A stretch of DNA of 11,547 bases from Candidatus Omnitrophota bacterium (lineage in GTDB: Bacteria; Omnitrophota; Gorgyraeia; Gygaellales; Profunditerraquicolaceae), in NCBI GenBank assembly GCA_016931435.1, contig JAFGET010000007.1, positions 1-11,547 of the forward strand, in the 5' to 3' direction. The notes beneath the pieces are model-generated. The model had not been told where the DNA came from, did no database searches, and saw only the letters and a list, made by a program, of their open reading frames with translations. Numbering within the stretch: position 1 is the first letter of the stretch; every line of letters starts with the position of its first letter. Shown here one piece after another: positions 1 to 5,625 of the stretch. The position numbers and the translations under genes are program-made.

Positions 1-1913
1 CCTTCCTTAGTAGGCGTAATCTCGCAAAAAGCTCCGAACTGCATGATGCGTTTTACCTTGGCGTTATAAATATTGCCTACCGCCACTTCATCGGTGATAG
101 ACTTTATAATATCTATTGCGTCTTTAAGCTTAGCGGCATCGGATGATCCGACGATCACCCTGCCGTCATCCTGGATATCGATGCTGGCGCCGGTCTGAGC
201 GATGATCTTCTTGATGGTCTTGCCTCCGGGGCCGATAAGCTCGCCTATCTTCTCCGTCTTTACCTTTAATACCTCAAGGCGCGGGGCGTAAGAAGATAAT
301 TCCGGCCGCGGAGAAGTAATGGCCTCTTTCATCTTATCCAAGACAAAGATCCTGGCCTCCTTTGACTGCGCAAGGCACTTGCCTAAAAGTTCTGTGCTGA
401 TCCCGTCTATCTTTAAGTCCAGCTGCACCGCGGTAATGCTTTCTTTGGTGCCGGCGACTTTAAAATCCATGTCTCCGAAATGGTCTTCTAATCCGGTGAT
501 ATCGGTAATGATCACCGCGGAATCTCCTTCCTTGACCAGGCCCAAAGCAACGCCTCCTACGGCATCTTTTATAGGGACGCCGGCATCCATCAAGGATAAA
601 GTCGCCGCGCACACCGAAGCCATGCTGGATGAGCCGTTAGATTCCAATATTTCCGAAACTACCCTGATAGTATAAGGGAATTCTTCTTTTGAAGGCATTA
701 CTGCCGAAAGCGCTCTTTCTGCCAGGGCGCCGTGGCCGATCTCTCTTCTGCCGGGCCCGCGCACCGGACCCGTCTCTCCTACGCTAAAAGGAGGAAAACT
801 GTAATGCAGCATAAAAGATTTATATTTTTCCCCTTCCAGCGCCTCGATAAGCTGCTCGTCATCTCCGGTGCCTAAAGTCGTCACCGCCAAACTCTGCGTC
901 TGGCCGCGGGTAAAAAGGCTTGAGCCGTGGGTGCGCGATAATACCGAAACCTCGCAGGCGATCGGACGGATATCCTTGAATCCCCTGCCGTCGACCCGCT
1001 CGCTCTGTTTTAATATCTTATTCCTCACCCTTTCTTTTTCTACCGAGACCAATGCCGCCTTGATATCCGCGGGCGCACAATCATCCGAGACAAGCTGCTC
1101 TTCCATGCTCTTAGACAATAAAGCGACCTCTTCTTCGCGCCGCTCTTTATCGGCTATCTTATAGATCTCATCTATTCTGCCTTTAGCTAATTCTTCTATC
1201 TTCGCTTTTAAGGCGGGATCGGCTTTCTTAAGCGTGACCTCGGACTTCGCTTTTCCGTATTGTTTTACAAACTCATCCTGCAGTTCTATGATCTGTCTTA
1301 GATTATCCTGGGCGAATTTTACTGCTTCCAGAAAGACCTCTTCGCTTACGCCCCGGCAGCGCGACTCAAGCATGACCACGCTTTTTCTGTTCACCGCCAC
1401 CACTAGATCCAGCTCCGATTTTTCCAATTCGGCATAGGTAGGATTGAGGATAAGATTGCCTTCGACCCGGCCGATGCGGCAGGCAGCCAAAGGCCCGGCA
1501 AAGGGGATATCGGATATAGATAAAGCCGCAGAGGCCCCCACTAAAGCCAAGACATCCGGGTCGTTTTCTCCGTCGCTGGATAAGACGATGGCCATCACCT
1601 GCACGTCATTAAGCATCCCGGAAGGAAAAAGCGGGCGTATCGGCCGGTCAATGACGCGGGCGGTGAGGATCTCGCTTTCCGAAGGCCTGCCTTCCCTTTT
1701 GAAAAAACCGCCGGGTATCCTGCCTGCGGCATAGGTCTTTTCCTGATATTCGACCGTAAGCGGAAAAAAATCCAGCCCTTCCCTGGGCTTAGACATACAA
1801 GCGGTGACCAAGACCGCGGTCCCCCCGTACTCGACTACTACCGAACCGTTAGCCTGCTTGGCCATCTTGCCCGTTTCTAAAATCAGATCGCAATTTCCGA
1901 ATTTAATCTTCAT
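1..1913 (-). CDS. pnp: Polyribonucleotide nucleotidyltransferase (PNPase), C-terminus cut by window edge
   Basis: PNPase degrades RNA 3'-to-5' with phosphate and works in the cytoplasmic mRNA decay machinery. I read the frame by reverse complement: it is open from the ATG at 1913-1911 to the window edge, giving 637 residues. The family is about 700 residues, so only most of the S1 domain is missing. The product starts MKIKFGNCDLILETGK, with the first RNase PH domain motif FFKREGRPSE. The second RNase PH domain carries the catalytic serines (NGSSSM, S428-S430) and acidic residues in LEDHFGDMDFKVAG (D477, D483, matching E. coli D486 and D492). The KH domain has IGPGGK at 560-565, and the S1 domain begins near residue 610. 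No frameshift or internal stop was seen. It lies 51 bp after rpsO, the classic rpsO-pnp order, so it is probably co-transcribed. The nearest Shine-Dalgarno-like AAAGGA is about 14 nt upstream, which is rather far. Confidence 0.97.
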   Translation of the reverse strand, partial: MKIKFGNCDLILETGKMAKQANGSVVVEYGGTAVLVTACMSKPREGLDFFPLTVEYQEKTYAAGRIPGGFFKREGRPSESEILTARVIDRPIRPLFPSGMLNDVQVMAIVLSSDGENDPDVLALVGASAALSISDIPFAGPLAACRIGRVEGNLILNPTYAELEKSELDLVVAVNRKSVVMLESRCRGVSEEVFLEAVKFAQDNLRQIIELQDEFVKQYGKAKSEVTLKKADPALKAKIEELAKGRIDEIYKIADKERREEEVALLSKSMEEQLVSDDCAPADIKAALVSVEKERVRNKILKQSERVDGRGFKDIRPIACEVSVLSRTHGSSLFTRGQTQSLAVTTLGTGDDEQLIEALEGEKYKSFMLHYSFPPFSVGETGPVRGPGRREIGHGALAERALSAVMPSKEEFPYTIRVVSEILESNGSSSMASVCAATLSLMDAGVPIKDAVGGVALGLVKEGDSAVIITDITGLEDHFGDMDFKVAGTKESITAVQLDLKIDGISTELLGKCLAQSKEARIFVLDKMKEAITSPRPELSSYAPRLEVLKVKTEKIGELIGPGGKTIKKIIAQTGASIDIQDDGRVIVGSSDAAKLKDAIDIIKSITDEVAVGNIYNAKVKRIMQFGAFCEITPTKE

Positions 1914-1964
1914 AATATGGGTATTCTATCCTTTCTTATCTTGAAGTTAAAATAAAGACGGGTG

Positions 1965-2234
1965 CTACTTTCTTAAGTTGAGCCTGCCTAATACTTCTTC
2001 GTATTTCTTGATGTCTTTATGCTTAAGATAATCCAAGAGTTTACGGCGCCTGCTTACCAGTATCAATAACCCGCGGCGAGAATGAAAGTCCTTTTTATTG
2101 GTCTTAAAATGCTCGCTTAAATTAGTGATCCTCTCAGACAAAAGCGCGATCTGGACTTCGGTGGAACCCGTATCGCGGCTATGGACCTTAAAGTCCTCGA
2201 TGATCTGATGTTTCTTTTCTTTCACAAAAACCAA
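1965..2234 (-). CDS. rpsO: 30S ribosomal protein S15 (TTG start)
   Basis: S15 is a primary binder of the central domain of 16S rRNA in 30S assembly. The 89-residue product has the usual family length and the hallmark stretches DTGSTEVQIALLSERI, DFHSRRGLLILVSRRRKLLDYL and a basic C-terminal end LNLRK. The start is a TTG at 2234-2232; no ATG is available. The choice rests on a strong AGGAGGTGA ribosome binding site with a 9-nt spacer and on family length. The next alternative, a GTG three codons later, would sit 18 nt from that site. It is the first gene after a strong promoter and a long structured leader, and pnp follows after 51 bp. S15 represses its own mRNA in several bacteria, so the leader may be its target here (inference). 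Confidence 0.97.
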   Translation of the reverse strand: MVFVKEKKHQIIEDFKVHSRDTGSTEVQIALLSERITNLSEHFKTNKKDFHSRRGLLILVSRRRKLLDYLKHKDIKKYEEVLGRLNLRK

Positions 2235-2240
2235 AATCTC

Positions 2241-2257
2241 TCACCTCCTAAATGAGG
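2241..2257 (-). promoter_or_regulatory. rpsO ribosome binding site with a potential sequestering hairpin
   Basis: On the minus strand AGGAGGTGA (2249-2241) is a strong Shine-Dalgarno sequence 9 nt before the TTG start. Just upstream, CCUC (2257-2254) can pair with GAGG (2247-2244) across a 6-nt loop and cover the site. The hairpin has only 4 bp, so it would be marginal alone, but it abuts the 3' strand of the leader junction and could be part of a translational switch. The Shine-Dalgarno call is secure; the hairpin's role is inference. Confidence 0.75.
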
Positions 2258-2259
2258 CC

Positions 2260-2345
2260 GCAACTTATGGAGCGAACGATAGCAAGCTGACACCCGGCGC
2301 TATAGGATGCGCCGGTGCGCTGCTCTCTGCAGCGGCATAAATTGC
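2260..2345 (-). promoter_or_regulatory. Structured multi-branch RNA in the rpsO 5' leader, candidate S15 autoregulatory element
   Basis: Read as minus-strand RNA, a closing helix pairs GCAAUUUAUG (2345-2336) with CAUAAGUUGC (2269-2260): 10 bp with one U-G wobble. That pair would be an A-C mismatch on the plus strand, which supports transcription in the rpsO direction. Inside are hairpin 1, CGCUGC/GCAGCG (2334-2329 with 2323-2318, 5-nt loop); hairpin 2, CCGGCGC/GCGCCGG (2315-2309 with 2300-2294, 8-nt loop, extendable past a bulged G); and a weak third arm, AGC/GCU (2288-2286 with 2273-2271). An alternative hairpin GGCA/UGCC (2346-2343 with 2337-2334) competes with the closing helix. S15 is known to bind three-way junctions, in 16S rRNA and in some of its own leaders. 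Pairings are hand-derived, and I matched no named S15 leader family. Confidence 0.6.
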
Positions 2346-2357
2346 CAGGCCGAATTT

Positions 2358-2412
2358 ACTCATTACCTGCGAGAAAATTTTAACGAAATTTTCGAGCGCT
2401 TAGGTAATGAGT
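2358..2412 (-). repeat. 55-nt interrupted inverted repeat (long hairpin) in the rpsO leader
   Basis: The 11-nt arms ACTCATTACCT and AGGTAATGAGT (2358-2368 and 2402-2412) are perfectly complementary. Inside them GCG pairs with CGC, then GAAAATTT (2373-2380) pairs with AAATTTTC (2386-2393) around a 5-nt loop. That makes 22 bp in three helices separated by small unpaired bulges. It lies between the predicted rpsO start point and the junction structure, so it would fold at the 5' end of the mRNA. No U-run follows in the transcript direction, so it is not a normal intrinsic terminator. It could stabilise the 5' end, be cut by RNase III, or be a small mobile palindrome; the sequence alone cannot decide. 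Confidence 0.7.
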
Positions 2413-2457
2413 TATCTTTAACGACTAGCGCATAATTAAATATGCACTTTGAAAATC

Positions 2458-2486
2458 ATTATATTCCAATTTATAACACAAGTCAA
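2458..2486 (-). promoter_or_regulatory. Sigma-70-type promoter of rpsO(-pnp)
   Basis: On the minus strand the -35 box is TTGACT (2486-2481), the spacer is exactly 17 nt and the -10 box is a perfect TATAAT (2463-2458); 11 of 12 consensus positions match. Transcription would start near 2451, about 215 nt upstream of the rpsO TTG, so the mRNA has a long leader. Placement between the divergent genes fits. Not tested experimentally. Confidence 0.8.
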
Positions 2487-2673
2487 TATCTAGAAATAAT
2501 TTATTTATTTGCCAGCGAGATTTAAATCCGGTGGGATTTGAATCTTTGCAGTTAGACGTAAGTTTACCACATAGAAGGGCCTACGGCAAGAAATATTTTA
2601 AGGGTGACAGCGGCCATTTGTTTTCAGTGTCTGCCGCATTCGCGGTTTCATCCGTAAAGAAATAATCCTTAGC
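2487..2673. other. Divergent intergenic region with no recognised gene
   Basis: This sequence lies between the rpsO and CDF promoters. It holds a dyad at 2519-2544 and, on the plus strand, a frame open from 2477 to a TAA at 2663-2665. That frame has no ATG; its only plausible start is a GTG at 2531, which would give 44 codons, and no convincing ribosome binding site precedes it. The potential peptide includes RRAYGKKYFKGDSGHLFSV, which I do not recognise. I call no gene here; it could be a relic, a dispersed repeat or regulatory DNA. Confidence 0.5.
2519..2544. repeat. 26-bp dyad upstream of the rpsO promoter
   Basis: GATTTAAATCC (2519-2529) and GGATTTGAATC (2534-2544) form an inverted repeat with one mismatch around a 4-nt centre (GGTG). 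The mismatch would be a U-G pair in plus-strand RNA. It sits about 33 bp upstream of the rpsO -35 box and about 130 bp upstream of the CDF promoter, and neither predicted transcript includes it. A protein-binding operator is therefore as plausible as an RNA hairpin. Confidence 0.5.
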
Positions 2674-2702
2674 TTGAAATTTGCCATAACAAGGGATATA
2701 AT
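2674..2702 (+). promoter_or_regulatory. Sigma-70-type promoter of the CDF gene, 7 nt from its ATG
   Basis: The -35 box is TTGAAA (2674-2679), the spacer is 17 nt and the -10 box is TATAAT (2697-2702); 11 of 12 consensus positions match. The expected start point is about 2709-2710 and the ATG begins at 2710, so the transcript would have essentially no 5' untranslated region. The first T of the -35 box is also the TTG that could open a longer reading frame. The promoter call therefore argues against that start. Confidence 0.75.
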
Positions 2703-2709
2703 TGACCTT

Positions 2710-3591
2710 ATGGAAGCAAAACTAACCGGCCATTATTTAAAAATCCGGCGCATTCTGATATGTATACTTATACTCAACTGGGCGGTTGCGCTGGCAAAGA
2801 TATTCTACGGCATCGTCAGCCGCTGTTCCAGTATGACCGCGGACGGCTTTCATTCCCTGTCTGACGGCACTTCCAATATCATCGGAATAATCGGCATAAC
2901 CCTCGCCTCGCAGCCCAAAGACGCAGAGCATCCTTACGGCCATAAGAAATACGAGACCTTCTTCTCTTTAGGCATAGCCTTTTTATTGTTCCTGATCGCC
3001 TTTAACCTGGTCAAGAGCGGTATCGGACGGATATACCATCCGGTATTGCCGCAAATCACCGCGGTAAGTTTTGCGGTAATGATCATAACCCTTATCGTCA
3101 ATTTGGCAGTGATGACTTACGAATATAAAAAAGGGAAGCTATTGCATAGCGATATCCTGGTCTCCGACTCCAAACATACAAGAGCGGATATCCTCACCTC
3201 CATCTCGGTCATCATCACTCTCTTCGCCATAAAATCGGGCTATGCCATAATCGACCCTATCGCAACCATCCTTATCGCCTTATTCATAGGTTACTGCGGA
3301 TTTGAGATCGCAAGGGAAAGCTCTTTAGTCTTGTGCGATACGGCGGTGATAATGGATGTAAAAAAGATCTCTGATATCGTATTAGGTATAAAGGGCGTCA
3401 AGACCTGCCATGAGATCAGGACGCGCGGCCGGCCGGATGACATCTACATAGACCTGCATGTCGAAGTCTCGGCGGATATGCACGTGGATCGCGCGCATAA
3501 GATAACCGAGACCATCGAAGAAACGATCAAGAAAAATATCCCCGAAGTAAGCGACGTCATCGTCCATATCGAGCCTAAAGAAAAAAACTAA
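2710..3591 (+). CDS. Cation diffusion facilitator (CDF) family metal efflux protein
   Basis: The product is a proton-coupled inner-membrane antiporter exporting divalent metal, most likely Zn2+ (293 residues from this start). Six transmembrane helices span about residues 16-200. The TM2 metal site appears as TADGFHSLSD, with H48 and D52 in HxxxD spacing, and the TM5 site as KHTRAD, with H156 and D160. HPYGHKKYETF is the conserved cytoplasmic loop after TM2. The last ~85 residues form the usual ferredoxin-like cytosolic domain (IYIDLHVEV, then HKITETIEETI). HxxxD at both sites favours zinc over manganese within the family, but the substrate is inferred. A TTG at 2674 would add 12 residues, but it is the promoter's -35 box and lacks a ribosome binding site. 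It is the only plus-strand gene, and its TAA overlaps the stop of the convergent gene. Confidence 0.93.
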   Translation: MEAKLTGHYLKIRRILICILILNWAVALAKIFYGIVSRCSSMTADGFHSLSDGTSNIIGIIGITLASQPKDAEHPYGHKKYETFFSLGIAFLLFLIAFNLVKSGIGRIYHPVLPQITAVSFAVMIITLIVNLAVMTYEYKKGKLLHSDILVSDSKHTRADILTSISVIITLFAIKSGYAIIDPIATILIALFIGYCGFEIARESSLVLCDTAVIMDVKKISDIVLGIKGVKTCHEIRTRGRPDDIYIDLHVEVSADMHVDRAHKITETIEETIKKNIPEVSDVIVHIEPKEKN

Positions 3592-5093
3592 TCCCTCCCC
3601 AACTCTTCCAGCGCTCTTCTTAGGCCGGCATCACCGGGGATCAAACTTAAGGCCTTTTCCAGATTTTCCTTGACCCGGGCGGGCTGCCCCCTTTTTAAAT
3701 AAATGACGGCTAAGTTCCGGTAAGACTGGTAAAGCCGCGGATTAAAAGACACCGCCTTTTTATAATTATAAATTGCCTGATCAAGCTTGCCCGCGATCTG
3801 ATAAGTATGGCCAAGATTATGATAGGCATCCGCGTAATCCCCCTTTAATTCGATGGCGCGGGTGAATTCCCGCGCGGCTCCTTCCAAATTACCTTCCCTT
3901 GAATAAACATCACCCATATTGTTGTGGGCCTTGGGGCTTAAAGGAGAGCTTTTGACGGTCGCGCGCCAGATACTTTCATGCGTCTTCCAATCTGCGTTCC
4001 TTAGAACGGTCAGATAAGAATAAAGCAGTATAACGCTTATTAAGATGAGGTTGATGGCCCGGGATATGAGCTTTCTGCCGGAATACTTCTCTATGAAGAA
4101 CGCCGCCAGGATAGATAAAGCCAGGGAAGGAAAATAAAGGTATCTTTCTGCCACAAGCCAGGATATCCCTACCGGGCTGTAGGTAGGCGAAAGAAACATG
4201 ATAAAGATCAACAGGGCAAAAAATAATTCCTTTGCTTTCTTAAAAAGATACGGCAGTGATAACAATAAGACCGATAAAATAAATACTTCGGCCGCAAGCA
4301 CCCAAAAAGATACTATATTCGGTTCGTGATAAAGGGTAAGGTCCGCCGGCCAAAATAATAATTTCAGGTGCGAAAAAAACGAATAGGCCGTATTATAAAC
4401 CGGATTCGCCAAAGACGCGCCTTTATTGCTGAGATTGACCAGATCCACCCTCTCCCTGATGCCGCTTCCTAAAGTAAAAAGCCGCCATAAAGCCAACACA
4501 AAAAACATCCACCAGAGCCGACGCCCCCTCCTGCCTTTACTGAAAGTGATATCGTAAAACACTGGAATGAAGACAAAAGCGAAAGAAAAAACGCTGCAGT
4601 ATAAAGCGAATAAATAAGCGGTCAGGGAAGCGGCCGATTTGGCGACATTTATTCTTTCGCCCGTTGTCGCGCGCGTATAGAACAAGAAAGAGGCAAGAAG
4701 GAAAAAAGTGAACATTAAATAGGGCCGGCCGGAGATCCACGTTACCGCTTCAGTATGCACAGGGTGCGCGGCAAAAAGTAAAGCCCCTAAAAGACAAGCG
4801 CGTTCTTTAAAAAACAGGGACAGAAGGAAAAATACTAAAATAGAATTTAAGGCGTGGAGGATGATATTAAACAAATGATAGGCTGCGGGGTCAAGTTTTG
4901 CGATAAGGTAATTCAGGGAATAACTGAAAGCGACCGGGTCAGGGGCAAGAAAAACCTTCGATATGGAGGGATTATTTACGATCCCGGCGAGGTCATCCGA
5001 AACAAACTCATTCTTAAGGGTGTTGGCGTAAAGCCCTGCGGCTACAAGGAAAATTATAACCAAGTATTTCAAATATGTTTTTTTCTGCCGCAT
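3588..5093 (-). CDS. TMTC-like polytopic membrane protein with C-terminal TPR repeats (putative GT-C O-glycosyltransferase)
   Basis: The 501-residue product starts with a transmembrane helix at about 9-26, followed by FVSDDL with an acidic pair D33-D34. In GT-C glycosyltransferases an acidic motif in this first outer loop is catalytic. HPVHTEAVTWISGRPYLM and ERYLYFPSLA are typical of the TMTC/PMT-like family. About ten hydrophobic segments run to residue ~365. Three TPR units follow at about 386-490 (AHNNMGDVYSREGNLEGA, then AYHNLGHTYQIAGKLDQAI, then SYRNLAVIYLKRGQPARV). Eukaryotic TMTC proteins O-mannosylate proteins using a lipid-linked sugar; for the bacterial relatives the substrate is not established, so the transferase role is inference. 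It is last in the envelope gene series, 25 bp after the M23 peptidase. AAGG immediately precedes the ATG. The TAG stop overlaps the convergent CDF stop by 4 bp. Confidence 0.8.
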   Translation of the reverse strand: MRQKKTYLKYLVIIFLVAAGLYANTLKNEFVSDDLAGIVNNPSISKVFLAPDPVAFSYSLNYLIAKLDPAAYHLFNIILHALNSILVFFLLSLFFKERACLLGALLFAAHPVHTEAVTWISGRPYLMFTFFLLASFLFYTRATTGERINVAKSAASLTAYLFALYCSVFSFAFVFIPVFYDITFSKGRRGRRLWWMFFVLALWRLFTLGSGIRERVDLVNLSNKGASLANPVYNTAYSFFSHLKLLFWPADLTLYHEPNIVSFWVLAAEVFILSVLLLSLPYLFKKAKELFFALLIFIMFLSPTYSPVGISWLVAERYLYFPSLALSILAAFFIEKYSGRKLISRAINLILISVILLYSYLTVLRNADWKTHESIWRATVKSSPLSPKAHNNMGDVYSREGNLEGAAREFTRAIELKGDYADAYHNLGHTYQIAGKLDQAIYNYKKAVSFNPRLYQSYRNLAVIYLKRGQPARVKENLEKALSLIPGDAGLRRALEELGRD

Positions 5094-5118
5094 CCTTAAA
5101 AACTTATTTTACGGCCGC

Positions 5119-5625
5119 TCAGAGGTATCGCATAGGGTCTTCTGGGGAGCCGTCCTTTCTTATCTCAAAATGCAAATGCGGCAGGATATTGGGGTAATTG
5201 GCGTTACCGGTCTTACCGACCGTGCCGATGACCTGCCCCTGGCGCACATACTGGCCCTGGCGCACGTAAATCTCCGAAAGATGGGCATAGACAGTAGAGA
5301 ATCCGTCCGGGTGGGTTAAGATCAGATAATTCCCCGAGCCTTTTTTCGAATCCTTATCCGGGATAACGCGGCATAGGGTCACTTTGCCAAAGCGCGAGGC
5401 TAAAACAGGAGTGCCTATTTCCGCGGAAAGGTCAAGCCCCTCATGCCTCCTGCCTCCGCTGCGCCTGCTGCCGAAAGCGCCGTCTCCGCGGCTGTCAAAA
5501 CGGATATTGATATCGCCCTGATATTCTATGGGAGAAAGAAAATAATGTTTATCCGTAAAATAAAGGCTGACCGATAAAAAGACGACAAGTGCCAAAAGTA
5601 AAAACGTCAAGAGCTTCTTCATCAT
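5119..5625 (-). CDS. M23 family zinc metallopeptidase (LytM-type peptidoglycan endopeptidase), membrane-anchored
   Basis: The 168-residue product opens with a basic, hydrophobic N-terminus (MMKKLLTFLLLALVVFLSV) that is a signal anchor or uncleaved signal, placing the enzyme in the periplasm. The rest is one M23 domain. All catalytic residues are visible: HEGLD gives zinc ligands H61 and D65, HLHFE supplies the ligand H152 with H150 as a catalytic histidine, and YAHL contains H115. This differs from degenerate LytM proteins that only activate amidases, so it should be able to cleave peptidoglycan cross-bridges. There is no coiled coil or extra domain, so it is a minimal version. Its ATG overlaps the lnt TGA as ATGA, a sign of translational coupling. 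A second ATG directly follows and has better spacing from GAGGAG; either may be used. Confidence 0.92.
   Translation of the reverse strand: MMKKLLTFLLLALVVFLSVSLYFTDKHYFLSPIEYQGDINIRFDSRGDGAFGSRRSGGRRHEGLDLSAEIGTPVLASRFGKVTLCRVIPDKDSKKGSGNYLILTHPDGFSTVYAHLSEIYVRQGQYVRQGQVIGTVGKTGNANYPNILPHLHFEIRKDGSPEDPMRYL

Noticed and set aside
319..1734. Several plus-strand open frames (319-675, 868-1164, 1234-1437, 1444-1734)
   Set aside because: All lie antisense to an intact, well-conserved pnp frame and have serine-rich, low-complexity products with no family signature.
2358..2412. Intrinsic terminator in the rpsO leader
   Set aside because: The hairpin is not followed by a U-run in the rpsO direction.
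2510..2550. tRNA or tRNA remnant suggested by GGATTTGAATC, similar to a T-arm
   Set aside because: No acceptor, D or anticodon arms could be folded around it on either strand.
2674..2709. 12-residue N-terminal extension of the CDF protein from a TTG
   Set aside because: The TTG forms the -35 box of a strong promoter, lacks a ribosome binding site, and the ATG at 2710 fits the family start.
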